Shown: positions 1 to 11,707 of the stretch, piece after piece | Position numbering within the stretch: position 1 is the first letter of the stretch | Layout of the letters: each line of letters opens with the position of its first letter | Assembly: GCA_963565915.1 (NCBI GenBank) | Contig: OY751488.1 | Span: 3,720,001-3,784,000, forward strand | Reading direction: 5' to 3' | Source of the DNA: Entoloma clypeatum | Taxonomy: Eukaryota; Basidiomycota; Agaricomycetes; Agaricales; Entolomataceae | DNA: 64,000 nucleotides | Translations under genes and position numbers: made by a program | Notes under the pieces: generated by a model | Seen by the model: only the letters and a program-made list of their open reading frames with translations | The model's database searches: none | Told to the model about the DNA's origin: nothing

Positions 1-226
1 CAATTACTGTAGTGCGCAGCGCGAGGCGCCGGCGAGGACACCTCTTAATGCACACTCATACAAACCACGGCACCCCTTTCACCATCTGGTTAACGTAGGG
101 GACATCCATCCCCAACACATCAGCAAACCCAACACAGCCTCCAGACCTCCCAGCTAAAGACGCCAACACCCTTTCCCCGCACTCCACAGCTTTCCGTTGT
201 CCACATTTCACCAAGCGGAGGCCGCT

Positions 227-1655
227 ATGGACCTCAGCGATGACGACCTTCAGCTTCATTGCATCATCGAAGGCGAATCCGAGGCGTTTCCAGTGAATGT
301 TCAAGGTTCATCGTGGCACAATCCGAAATTCAACGTTGGCCACCTGAAGAAGAGAATACAAGAGGAGCGAAATAATGGTTCGTTAGCCGGCGTTGATGCC
401 CACATCCTAGTGCTCTGGAAGGTGGGTGTGTGATAGTGAAGATTCACGATGTCAGACAATATGGCTTACTTCCCTGCCCTTTTAGCCCAAAGCTACCAAT
501 CCCATCGATGTGAACCTGGACGACCTTGCGTCTATCCGCAGCGATGAACAAGTGGCTGAGAAATTAACGTCTGCTCGTTCCATATGCTATTTTTTTCCAA
601 CCCAACCTTCCCTCGATCGTTTACATATTGTTGTATGGAAACCGGGTATTGGTGAGTGACGGTGCTTTTCCATGGCTGTACACTGCTGATAGATTCTTGC
701 CCCAACATTGCCGACTTTCCTTTCCAATTGCCATCGCAACCGGTTGATTTTCTCAAATCTACTGGGTGCCCTCTTTCTCAGCCCCTCGGAAACGCTTGCG
801 GTCGGCAACAGAAGAGGATGGTCAGGCGGCGAAGCGCAAGGAGATTGGTGAGTGAAGCCAGTCTCTGATTATCTTCAATACTCATTCACTTTCTTTCCTG
901 GATATAGAGGAGGTATCGGAGACACGGAACAAACTGGGGGATGCAACGGACATTCGGAACTGTTGTGTTGCGATCCATGATGTGATCAAAGCCATGCCCC
1001 ATGATCTGGACTTGTCCAATCCTTCGACGTTTTCAACACTTCCTTTCCCTTCATTGCTCAAAATGCCATCCCAGTGCTTCGAAATACAGGATGTAAACGA
1101 CGTCGACCACTTTGATTATATGGGGAGATATTGGTTTGGTGAATTGCGAGACCGAATCCAGGACATGAAGTTTCTCAAAGGCTTCGAGAGCCTACACCTG
1201 TATGGGACGTCGGGTTCTGGGAAATCGCACCTCCTTGCCGCGCTTGCGTATAACCTTGTTCGTGAAGGAAGCCGCGTCTTTTATATTCCGGATTGCTCCA
1301 CTCTTCTACTGGAGCCGGCAAAGACGATGTGGGCGGCATTAAACTTCGCGTTCTACGACTCGGCTGTTCTCGGAACCATAGGAAATCTCCCCGAGGTTGA
1401 GGAGTTGATTGAGTTGATGTCAGGGCATTCAGATCTCTACATCATCGTCGACCAAGTGAACGCATTGGAGAGCACGGGGAATGATAGCCGCAAGGCCCAA
1501 AAGGTCCAGGCGTTAAACTGGCTGGACGCCTTGAGGTCAACCATCGCTACATATTCAGCGCTTCAGCTAACGAAGCCTCCAATCGAGAAGCTGATAGGAA
1601 GCAAAGTTCAATTTCGGTTTTCCGAATATTTGGAGGGATGAGCAAGGCACGTTGA
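227..1655 (+). pseudogene. Crinkler (CRN)-like gene, 5' half, truncated and frameshifted
   Basis: Recognised as a fungal Crinkler-type protein. Exon 1 (227-421) begins at the ATG at 227 and encodes the ubiquitin-like CRN N-terminal domain, ending in the motif LVLWK. Exon 2 is 486-651, exon 3 (782-847) carries a basic PPRKRLR-like stretch, and exon 4 starts at 908; the phases join without a stop. Exon 4 encodes a P-loop NTPase with Walker A GTSGSGKS near 1210-1235 and a hydrophobic IIVD Walker B-like strand near 1440. Near 1537 the reading frame shifts by one base. The shifted frame continues with recognisable CRN sequence (HRYIFSASANE, then FGGM) to a stop at 1653-1655. Homology ends at about 1643, in mid-domain. 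The nuclease-like C-terminal part is missing here but occurs on the minus strand at 28667-27651. In this family the N-terminus is a trafficking/recognition module and the C-terminus an effector domain; no activity is expected from this remnant. Confidence 0.8.
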
Positions 1656-2420
1656 TAGTCGCCTGTCTTCTCCCATCATATTCTCGCTTGCAAACTGCTC
1701 TAAGGCGTTCCCTGCATGCATCGATTTTCGCTTGTCAGTCTGTTTCAAACACAACGACAACAGTATACTGACCTGCCTCTGTCGCCTTATAGAAAACATT
1801 CATCGTTGGTATTCACTCGCAAGACAGGTTATGGATCAATGGAGGTGGCTCGTGGCTCGTCTTTGCTTTCTGGCACAATCTTATTACATGTCACACCAGG
1901 TGGACTTCCCCTATCTCCGAGGCGACTTCAGCGGCGCGTGATGCCCATTATGATGCGCCGACTCCATCCTCGGTTTGTGCCTTCCACCAACATGGCCCTG
2001 CCCCATCGTCCCTTCCATTCCTGTGAATCATTATGTGTATAGCCATTTATCCTTCACATGGTGTGCTCATATTCATACATGTGCCAGGCCTTGCTCATTC
2101 TACTTGTCCTCAGGGTGTATAATACTGGCCACGCCTTTGCCCTGGCTTCTCACTTTGTTTGACAGCTGTTGCAATCCAGGGGATGCGCAATGAGTTGCTA
2201 TATACCACTCTGGAGGCCTCTGTAGAAAATAAGTCTGTGTGCCTGTGCTTCCTTCTCCAACCCACTTCTCCACACATGATATCTTTTAGGTGGTTATCAA
2301 CGTCTGACTGAAAGGTGTCTTCCTGACTTCTCAACCCTTAAAACCTCTCCTTTGCCATGTCCGACTTTATATTCCTTTACCGTCTTGCCCACTTTTTTCA
2401 TCCTGCTCGTTTGCTGTACA
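1656..2420. other. Spacer next to the CRN breakpoint, no gene recognised
   Basis: About 765 bases without a convincing coding signal. Short open frames exist on both strands but none carries a motif I recognise. On the minus strand, 1799-1650 includes a possible splice acceptor (near 1724) followed by an open stretch; it could be the end of an unrelated gene cut by the same break that truncated the CRN gene. This is speculative. Confidence 0.3.
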
Positions 2421-5048
2421 ATGTTGTCCAAGGTCTCTATGTCGAAAGGAAAATCTCCGTCTAAGGCGAACCAAAAGCTGGCTGGCAGGACGGTGTTCGT
2501 CCCTTCTCATTTCCACTATGTTGTACCTCAATTTTCACTAGGTCGACTTTGGCAACAGCCCTTGACAACCATTTCTTGAAAAAGTATGCCCATTTTTTTA
2601 CATCCCTCTTCTCCTCTGATGTTTCTGGTAGGACCGTGTCTCTTACCGATCTTATGGCCAGTGATTCGGATGATGAAAAGCAGTCCCAGTCTCCCCCAAA
2701 AATGCCCACAACGTACGTTTTCCACTGTCTATCTTTTAAACGAATTTTCTAACTCCCCCTCCCCCAGCTCCAAGAGGAAGGTATCACAAGTTATTGAGCT
2801 ATCGAGCAGCGACTCTTCCGATGACTCTGTGTAAGTAAATTTTTTCAACTCTCTCACCAACAATCTTCAATTTTCCGTGTCTATAGGTGTGTCGTTCCAT
2901 CACCCAAGAAGAAGGTCCAAAAGAGTCAACACCCCCTTCCCAGCGGCTCCGATTTCGATCAATTGGCGGCCGTCTCCACCTCTCGCCCATCCTCCCCAGA
3001 CCGCACTCTTCATGTCGGTGAAGTTACTCTGTACGTCCCCTCGTTTCCTTGTCATCATCGTCCGTCTTCTGATGATCTGTCTGTCTCTTTTTGCAGTTTC
3101 CCAGATGGCTCTTCTGCTATTGCCTCCCCTACTACGTAAGCTTGCCATATATCACCATTCTGCATTAATCTGCATCCTAGTGCAACCAGGCGATCAATGT
3201 ACGTGCCATTCAATGGGATATTAACCTTTTACTCATTCCTGTACAGTAGGAAAAGTGTTCCAACTGAGAAAGTGAAAGCCCTGCAAGGGGACGTGTCTCC
3301 TGGGTCATGCGTTTCCAGCATTCCATCTTCCTATGTTGAACTAATTCTGTTCCCTTACGATAGCATACCAAATAAGGTTACCTCATCTTCCAGCCTGCTG
3401 CCTGCGCGATCTCACCCGCAAGAGAAAGGAGGCTGCTTTGGTGGCTAGATCCATTCCTCTCAGTTCCGATGATGACTCAGATATCCCCGATGTTTCGCAA
3501 ATCATGTTGGTATCATCTTATATCCTTGTCCGAATTACGCACTGACCTTCATCAGGGCTGATGTCTCTCCTGGGACCAAACAGTATGAACCTTTGGCGTA
3601 TTCTTGATTTTTTTACATACCTTTCATCTCAAAGACATATTCTTGTTAAGCGTGAAGCGCCAGACGACTCTGCGAATCCTTTCCTTAACGACACTGCCGT
3701 TGGAGATGAACTTCTCAGCCACAAGGGCGCTCCTGTTGTTGAGCATATTTCTGATGATGGGTATGTCATTGCCGGGAATGAACAAGAATCAGGTGACGTG
3801 GAGGGGTCACTCGCTGGCGAATCGTGTGTGCCCTTCCATTTTGTTTTTCCTCCTCTAACATCTCCTCGCCAGTGCCAGCGACGTTGAAGAGCGTCTCGCA
3901 GAATCGCCACAACCATCTCCATGCTCTCCCACACCTCAACATCCTCGTCCCACTCCCATCGCTGCTCCTGCTGAGGCTGATCCTGATCCTGATGAGATTT
4001 TGCTTGCCCCCCTCTTCGCTGATCGACCCGCTCTTGAGTAATTACCTCCGTTTTTCTTTCCTACTTGTCGCGCTCATGCTATGTTACAGGACGGAGCGTA
4101 TTCTCACTCCATTTTCTTCAAAGACACAGCCAATGCTCTATGGCGCATCTCTGTCCGATCTGCAGACGAAGCTTCGACCGGAGGACCTTCGGTCAGTTGA
4201 CCATTTCTCCTTCTCCTTCCTCTTTCTGATTAACACATTTGCAGTTGTGTCATTGCCGCTGTCAAGATGACGAGAGTGGGTATATACTGCAACTTCGCTC
4301 GACTCCTTCCCACCACCTTCTCAAAGGCTTCAATCAAGTATCCTTCTTTGGAGAACTTTTGCTTCTCAGAAGATCCAAAGGCCTTTCCCATCGCCGTCAT
4401 GGTCATGTCCGTCGAGGAATGCAACATCATAGAACCCGGCGAATTAGGTTTCGACAATCCTTACAGAATTTGACGCTGCCAGGGCCTCCCCCTTAATTAT
4501 ATGTGGGAGCGAGATGTTGATGTTTGGGGAACTGTATTGGACTTCACTGAGATACCCACTCCGGTCTCCTTTCAAGGCATCTGGTTCTCCTCCCAAGGAG
4601 AAGGCAAAGGTAGTTTGTTTTCTTCCCAATTTTTGTGCATCATTTGACTTAGGCAAACCCAGGTCGTCAACCCCAATTGATGAAATCTCCATCAAAACCC
4701 AAGTCCTTCGCTGCTGTTCTTCGGTCCCCTATGAAGAAGAAAGCCCTGAGCACATCTACTGTGTTTGCTCCCACCGCCGATGACAGGGTGCAGGAATTCC
4801 TCCCGTTTGAGGAAATTCGTGAGTCATTTCTATGATTATCTCTCCAACCCTTTTTGACTTCATTTACAGCGCCAATTTACAATGGTCGCGCAAGGAGGGG
4901 TCGCGGGGGGTTCAGGTTTTGGGAGGAGGATTTTGGCACCCTGGCAGATCTCTCTTTTTGTACTGGCCAAAAAGGGAACCGTGTGGATCTCCCTTCTGGC
5001 ACCATTATTTGCATGGGCTACACCGTGGGCACCTACTGTTATGCTTAA
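2421..5048 (+). CDS. Many-exon hypothetical protein, serine/acidic-rich N-terminal half
   Basis: I do not recognise this family. A gene model is supported by a regular series of short introns with GT...AG ends: 2584-2631, 2713-2767, 2831-2886, 3031-3096 and so on, about 45-70 bases each. The four exons 2632-2712, 2768-2830, 2887-3030 and 3097-3135 are all multiples of three and stay open. The N-terminal half is low-complexity, with Lys/Ser-rich and acidic runs such as IELSSSDSSDDS, suggesting a disordered, possibly nuclear protein. The C-terminal half (about 4100-5048) looks globular and is joined across an intron at 4190-4244. The last exon (from about 4870) ends at a stop at 5046-5048. That stop lies inside the gypsy LTR starting at 5037, so the natural C-terminus has probably been replaced by LTR sequence. 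The start at 2421 is the first ATG before the exon series and is uncertain. Confidence 0.5.
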
Positions 5049-5426
5049 CAAACCGTTCCAAGGTTTGGGCAGAGTATGCAGGAAGTGGAAAGGCGAAGAG
5101 CAATGTGATTGCTAACCTAAGGAATCTACTATAGTACAAGAGGTTTATATAGGTACTGACTATAGGTGGTAGCGGATGAGTCAGTGCTGTGGAAGGCAGT
5201 GCGCATGAGTAAGGCAACTGTGGAAGGCTATGTACAATGAGTAAGCTAACTGTGGGAAGCGAGTCAGCGCAGGAGCGAAGTATACTAAAGGGGATGACAA
5301 AGTAATATAGTGAGTCAGACTGGGAATCGAAGATTGCGAAAGTAGACATTAGACATAGTAAGTTCATAAGAGGGCGCCGATAAGTAAAAGATATGACGTG
5401 GTCCTCATATCGTAGAGTCCGTAACA
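5037..5426 (-). repeat. LTR (3' LTR) of gypsy element 1
   Basis: Read on the minus strand the segment begins TGTTACGG and ends CATAACA, the TG...CA inverted ends of an LTR. Immediately upstream on the element strand lies a polypurine tract (GGAGAGGGGAAC), as expected next to a 3' LTR. Length is about 390 bp. No second copy is visible at the other end of the element, so its 5' LTR has been lost. The five bases outside are CCTAC, but no matching duplication was found. Confidence 0.7.
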
Positions 5427-5460
5427 TGTTCCCCTCTCCAAGCTCTGTGTCCTCACAGAG

Positions 5461-5832
5461 TCACTGTCCCCATCCCTCATTGTTGCCGGGATCGGACCAG
5501 TTCGGACTCTCCTTGAGGCTCCAATCATATATCAACTCCTCATTGATGGCTACGGCAAGTTCAAGGCCTTTGATGGCCAGCCGAATATGTTGATTTCCGA
5601 TGACGAGGGTGCTGATGTAGTTCCCGAGAATTTGTTTCTCCTCGGGAGTCAGGACGACGGGGAGATTGGACAACAAATGAAGTCGGATATTCATCTGGCG
5701 ATGAAGGAGGTTGGCAAGGGAAGTTTCGAGGGCATGGATTTGGTCTCTCATGGAGAGCGCTTCGTTCATAAGGGCGGCAATGGCAGGTTTGATGTCGGTG
5801 GTGGAGGTGGAGGTAACGACGGTGTTTGACAT
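5461..5832 (-). CDS. Small helical ORF between pol and 3' LTR of gypsy-1
   Basis: An uninterrupted 123-codon frame starting at the ATG at 5832 lies downstream of the chromodomain stop and just before the polypurine tract, in the same sense as pol. The predicted protein has a Ser/Thr-rich start (MSNTVVTSTST), then a long amphipathic helical stretch (ALMNEALSMRDQIHALE...) and a Trp-rich acidic tail (NWSDPGNNEGWGQ). It has no membrane segment or cysteine motif. Extra ORFs at this position occur in some gypsy elements; its role is unknown to me. It has no stop, although pol beside it has many, but at 123 codons that could be chance. Confidence 0.4.
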   Translation of the reverse strand: MSNTVVTSTSTTDIKPAIAALMNEALSMRDQIHALETSLANLLHRQMNIRLHLLSNLPVVLTPEEKQILGNYISTLVIGNQHIRLAIKGLELAVAINEELIYDWSLKESPNWSDPGNNEGWGQ

Positions 5833-5965
5833 GGCGGTGAGGATGGTTGAGAGATAAAAGAAGAATGGGGTGGCTATATTGGGCAGGGAAAAGACTAGAG
5901 CGGGGAACTTGGTGTGTGGTTGACTGATGAGGTCGATACTGCCATGGTTTTTGAGAACTCGTCTT

Positions 5966-8900
5966 TTATTGTGGACGAGACGGGTTCTGCCGATGGAAAT
6001 CACGGATCAAATCTTGAGCGTTCTGAACATTAGCTCGAGGTTCCCATGTGTTCTCTTCTGGACCGTATCCTTCCCACTGGACGAGGTACTGGATCTTTCC
6101 TCGGAACTTTCGAGAGTCTAGGATTGTAGACACATGGTACTCTTCTCGTCCTTCGACGATGATCGGATCAGGGGCTGGTTTCTTTTTCTGGATGGCGTAC
6201 TTCGGAGTTTCATATGGTGACAACAGGGTCTCGTTGAACACAGGGTGAATCATCTTCCACGTCTTCGGAAGATCAAGAAGGTACGCGCTAGCTCCTTTCT
6301 TCTCTAGGACTTTGAATGGTCCATATCAGAGTGCATCAAGTTTCTTTGAGGGGCGATCGGTCCTGATGTTAGTCCCTTCCAGCCACATCTTGTCCCCAAT
6401 GCGGTAGCTCTGAGACAGACTTTGCTGTATATCAACTGTCTTCTTCATCTGATCCTGTGCTTGTTTCAGTGCTGCATTGGCTTCTTCTCATGCCTGTTTG
6501 AGTTTTTTCAAGAAGTCGTTGGCAGCTGGGTTGGTATCTTCTAACATGAGTTCTCCCTCACAAGGATGTAAACCGTAGTTGAGATAGAATGGGGTGTGCT
6601 TCATGGCCTGATATTCTTTGTCATTGTACTGGAACTCTGCGATTGTGATCCACTCAGCCCAATCATACTGTAGATGGTTGACAAAGTTCCATAAGAACAC
6701 TTCCATTTCCTGATGCGATCGCTCAGCCTGTCCATCAGTCTGTGGGCGGTATGCAGTGGACAGGTTCCTTTTGATCCCTAGCATGCAGCACAGTATCTCC
6801 ATGAACTTCACAGTGAACTGAGGTCCCCTATCGCTGATGATCTTCTTGGGGATCCTGTGAAGCTTCCATATCTGATCCCGATAGATCTTGGCTAATCCTT
6901 CAGCTGATAATTCCACAGTTGTTGGAATGAGATGGAGCATCTTCGAATGTCTATCTGTGATGACCAGAATCGCATTCTTTCCATCGGACTCTGGTATTGG
7001 TTCCATGATGTCAATCCCTATGTCTTTCCATGGATGACTTGGTGCTGCATGGGGATGTAGCGGAGCATGTCGTTTCTGTCTGTTGATCTTGTTGCGTTGA
7101 CAGGTGTCACAACCCTTTACGTACTTCTTCACGTCATGCAGGATAGTAGGCCACCAGTAGGTATGAGTGAGGAGTTCATGTGTCCGATATTGTCCTGGAT
7201 GTCCAGCCACTGGTGCATCGTGCGAGTCAAACATCAGTTCTTGACGCAGTTGTGGGTCTGGTGGAACATAGACTCGTTCGCCTGCATATGTGATGCCATT
7301 TTCCTGTTGATACCAATGAGGATTCTTCTTTAGACCCTGGGCTACTTCTGTCTCCATGCGGTTTGAACCCTTGATGCGTGCGATCCACAGATTTTCGATG
7401 GTTGTGACGTTTCCAATTTTGATGGAATCAGATGTTTCACCCCCTTCAAAGAATTGTTCCTCCGTGAACATCTCCATTTGTACCACATCTTCTGATTCCA
7501 ACCATTTCAAGAATAGTCCCTCCTTGAGCATTTGGTCACTGTCCTGTGGTTTGAGTTCCGCTTCATACCAGGGTAAGTGTGACAGGATGTCCGCTTTCGC
7601 ATTGGTCTTGCCGGGTACATGCCGTAATTCAAAGTCATAGTCTTGTAACTTCATTTTCCAGCATCGCTGTCATTGATTCAGGTTCTGAGGATGACGGAAA
7701 TATTCCAGGTTCTTGTGATCAGTCAAGATTTCGAAATGCTCTCTGGCTTCGAGCAGATAGTGTCTCCAATCTTTTAATGCTTCCATGACCGCCAGGAGTT
7801 CCTTGTCGTATATTTCGTAATTCTGTTTGGCCACAGACATGGTCCGCGACAAGAACACGATGGGGTGCCATTTGTTGTCTTGCTTCTGAGAGAGTACTGC
7901 TCCAATTGCATAGCCCAATGCATCGGTTTCAACCCTGAACTGTCCCTCTGATTTCGGTAATGCCAAGACTGGTGCCGATGTAATTGCCCGTATGAGACCT
8001 TCAAAGGCTTGCTGCTCTGTTGGTCTCCAAGTAAATGCTGTACCGCCTGTGAGCGTGGTGAGAGGTTTTGCAATGTTTGAGTACCCTTCAATAAAACATC
8101 AATAGAAGTTGGCAAATCCAAGGAACTTCTGAACTTCCTTCTTTGATGTGGGTGCTTGCCAGTTTCAGATTGTATCCACCTTCTCAGTTTCCATCTCAAC
8201 ACGTCCCTCACCAACCACATATCCCAATATAGAACATTTCATTACTTCCCATAAACACTTCTTCTCCTTTAGGAACAAATCATTGTCCGATAGGATCTGT
8301 AGGATTTCTTTGGTGTTTTGTGCGAGTTTTTTCTTGGTTTTACCAATAACCACGATGTCATCCATGTAGATCACGCAGATACGTTGGCGGATCTGGTCCC
8401 GGAATAGACTAGCCATCATTCGAGAGAACGTTCCCAGGGAGTTTGTTAAGTAGGTGAAACGTTGGAGCTTCGTCGGAGTCCGTCAGAGGTCGGACGTAGG
8501 ACTGAGACTGGAGTGGAACTCTGGAAATGCGGAGGAACGACAAAGGGGAGGGACGTGGCTTCAACGTATGTGTTGTGCCGCCGTTTGTTGGATAAGGTGT
8601 CCCAATTTCAGGAGGTCGGAGGAGAGGTCGGAGGTGCGGAGGTCCTCGGAAAGATCTCGGTGAGAGACACGTTGACGTGGAAATGGTCGGACGACGTTGG
8701 AGTTGTGACTCGGACACAGTACTGAGCTCGTCAAAGGGTAATGATAGAGGAAGAGCAGTAGATGAGGACGTCGTTGGCGTATTGTACCACAGCGAGGATC
8801 TCTGGCATGAACGGAGAGTAGAGGAGTGAACTTTGTTGATATTCGAACTGAGAAACTATAGGTATGGTACGAGCTTAAATACCTAAATGAGATTACTTTA

Positions 8901-10190
8901 CGGAGATGGTCGGAGTAGGTCCGGAGTTGTGGCGTAAGTTGCCAGCGACTGTAACGAACATCGGAGATGTCGGTCAATGGACCATGCGGAAAAGGCGATG
9001 CATAAGTAAACGGGAATATGAATATAAAATGCATAAAGGCATGGAGTTATGAATATGAATATGAAATGCATAAAGGCATGGAGTTATGAATATGAAATGC
9101 ACGATGGCAACATGCGGAGATGCGGAGGTAACAGATGTCTGGAATGTCGGAGGAAGATCAGAGTGGATCGGAGATTCGGAGATGGATATAACAGAGTTGC
9201 AAAGACTGAAAAACATGACCAATGGTTCAAACAATCCTCAACTGGTGAGAAAGGCAGCTTTCCATTCATCGCCCTCCTTGATCCGGACATTGTTATAGCC
9301 CCACATGATGTCCATTTTATTGAAGTAGACTGCATCTTTCAGCACATCCAAGAGATCAGATATTCGTGGGAGTGGGAACTTGTCTTTGACCGTGAATTTA
9401 TTGACCATGCGGTAATCTTGTACCAATCATTTGGAGCCATCCTTCTTGTTGATGAAGAAGCAAGGGGAGGCATACGGGGATTTGGATGGGCAGATCTTTC
9501 CTGTTGCTAGACCCTCATCAATGAATACATCCAATTCCTCTTGTTCCTTCTGTGTCATAGGATATGTATTTCCCCCTAGTTCCTTTGGTGCGTCTGGTGT
9601 AAGTTTGATACCATGGTCCCATTCCCTCTCCTTTGGAATCTTATCAAAGTTCTCCTTCTCAAAGAGATGAGCAAATTGTTCAACATATGAGGGTCGTTTG
9701 GTTGTGGGAGGTGGTGTGGGAGTGACAGCTTCCAAAATAGGGTCTCCAGGCTTCCATTTCTGATCCGACTTTTTGGGTGCATCTTTGTCATGCAGCTCAA
9801 CCATGTGAACCCAGTGTTTGCGACCATCAAGGTTAACCCTGAAATCTGAGTGTTTGGTTCGACATGTTGTTGGGCACCGGTTGTCCAATTGATTGTGGGG
9901 TTGTGGTGTACCAACCAGTCATGTCCCAAGAGCATGTCCGTTCTTCCAATGTCCAGTACCATTGCTTCCATGGTTTCCTGATGTTCTCCCAAATCCAGTT
10001 TGACTTCGGCAAGTTGGCTCGCTTTCTGTTGTCGATTTGGTGATCCATCCACATTTAGAATTGCTATGGGCAGTATTCCTCATGTGGGGAGGTTCTGTTC
10101 GCGTACTATTCTGGGATGGATGCATGTGCGTTCACATCCACTGTCAACCTCAGGTCGGATAACCTTTGGTCCTCATTGTGTTTTGAGCTG
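5966..10190 (-). pseudogene. gypsy-1 pol: protease, RT, RNase H, integrase, chromodomain
   Basis: Aspartic protease is visible near 10155-9990 (VDSGCERTC, then LLGHDWLVHHNP). Reverse transcriptase follows (KDGSK ... KFPLPRI ... YMDDI at about 8365-8340) and is cut by the solo LTR at 8444-9193. RNase H lies near 7960-7670, with FLSRTMSVAKQNYEIYDKEL and TDHKNLEYF. The integrase has the HHCC zinc region (HDAP..HPG..CDTCQ) and a DDE core (D in GIDIMEPI, D in ISDRGPQF, E near 6720). A chromodomain (YLVQWEGYGPEENTWEP) lies just before the stop at 5966. In-frame TGA codons fall, as TCA on the plus strand, at 6326, 6488, 7670, 8099, 9238, 9427, 10080 and 10173. All have the form expected from CGA. 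Chromodomains in such elements are known to bias integration to heterochromatin. Confidence 0.85.
8444..9193 (-). repeat. Solo LTR of the gypsy-2 family, inserted in gypsy-1 RT
   Basis: A 750 bp segment with inverted ends TGTTA...TAACA, closely matching the LTRs at 31237-31949 and 38605-39286. It is flanked by a perfect 5 bp target duplication GAGTT (8439-8443 and 9194-9198). Removing it together with one GAGTT rejoins the reverse transcriptase frame (LCNS/LGTFSRMM). It carries two copies of a 31-37 bp internal repeat (about 9019-9100) that vary between the three LTR copies. A solo LTR arises from recombination between the two LTRs of a full element. Confidence 0.95.
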
Positions 10191-10351
10191 AGCTAACAGC
10201 CTAATCTCTCGTCTTTTCAGAGGTTTATCTCCCTTCACAATCTTAGTCGACGCAGCAGCTCGCTTGGCAGGGATGACATAGGTTCTATTGTCTGCAGTTA
10301 TACAAGGCAAGCAAGTCCGTTTAATAGATAAGGGTCGCGACTTAGCGTCGT

Positions 10352-11705
10352 TTAATCAGACCCTTTGGGAAAATCCTTCTCGTCAGCTTCTAAGATTGTG
10401 GTTTCATCATTCTCGGCATCTTCCTCGGACACCTTCCTGACCCTTCCCGAGTTCTTCTTTGGCTTGCAGCAGTTGCACGTGATATGGCCTTCTTGGTCAC
10501 AGTTGAAACACTTGCGACCATCTTTCTTCTTTGGAGCGCTACAGTCTTTAGCCAGATGACCGAAGCGTTGACAGTTGTAGAAACGGGCTACTCCTGCTTT
10601 GTCGATCTCCATGGCCTTGCCCTGACCACCATAAGTGGTACCCGATCCAGTGCGCATGTCGCCGCCACTTCAGATGACCAGTGCATGTCCTTCCATCTGT
10701 TGTCCTTTGTTTCGGATCTCCTTTGCGTAATCGGTGTACGTCTTGCCATCACTAGCCACTTGTTCAGAGATTCTGCGGTTGACGTTCTTCTCTAGGATGT
10801 ATTTCACAGTTTCTTTGCCAAGGTTTGACAGCTTCAAGAGTTCTTCAAATTCATCCAAGAATTTGTCAACGGTGCGTTTCTCTTGTTTCAGGACTTCAAG
10901 TCTTGCTTTGGCAGCAACCAACTTGTTGGCGATGGAGAATCGTGATGTCATCGGAAAAACCTAGCCAGGTGATGTTCTCGTTGTCGACAGCAAGAGCATC
11001 TAACTTGTTACTGGCCCAGTGTCTGCCGGACCCTTCCATCATACGGGATAGCACTGCAAGAATCTTCTGATCGTCTGTGAGGCTCTTTTGGAACCTGATG
11101 TATAGTTTGGTGGCTTTCCACCACTCGTCAAAGGTGTATCTGTCCTTGAACATCCCAGGATCCTTGATGATCTTGGATGTATCCATTGTTTGTACAGCCG
11201 GAGCTTCTGCCATGTCTAGAGTCTGCGGAGGAGAAGAGGGGTCGGGTTGTTGGGATGAAGATGGGGTTCGGGATACAGGTAAGGATTGAAAATGAGTCCC
11301 TGTTCTAGGCGTCTGTTCAATATCTGACTGCGCGGAGTCAAAAGTAAATTCGTCAGGGGACTTGTCAGCGGAATCGGTGGCAAAACGCTCAGAGTATTTC
11401 CTTTGTAAATCTCTAAGGAATCTCTGTTCCTGCGCATCTGTTGGTCGCGAGAAGGGGTCAAGTCTCTCATTTTGTCCCCAATAGTTGTATTCGGTCTGTT
11501 GTTCTTTGGTGGTGAAGTGGGCGTAGATCTGCTGCTTCAAGTAAGACGTGATGATGTGGCTCTGGGATGTCTCAATGTGAGCGTCCTAATCAATCTTCTG
11601 ATAATGGTTGTCTGGATACCGATAAACTCTCTGATCTCTGTGATCTGACCTGTTTGAGGTCCTTCTTGAATGCGAAAGCTTTCGAGTTTGTTCTGTCGGG
11701 CGTTA
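10352..11705 (-). pseudogene. gypsy-1 gag-like polyprotein, frameshifted
   Basis: The nucleocapsid end has two zinc knuckles (CQRFGHLAKDC-like near 10580 and CFNCDQEGHITCNC near 10520), which bind RNA. Upstream is a capsid-type helical region (DEWWKATKLYIRFQKSL near 11130; KFLDEFEELLKLSNL near 10850) and a Pro/Ser-rich linker. The frame changes near 10955 at a run of Ts, so at least one base has been gained or lost. A TGA (TCA at 10670-10672) interrupts the second part. The coding stretch also seems to extend upstream through the Tc1 insertion site at 11706, so the Tc1 element disrupts the gag region. The true start cannot be fixed. Confidence 0.7.
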
Positions 11706-11707
11706 TA

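Noticed and set aside
8561..9034. 157-codon minus-strand frame repeated at 31354-31827 and 38722-39195
   Set aside because: All three lie in the same LTR. The apparent conservation is that of the DNA repeat, and the amino-acid pattern shows no domain.
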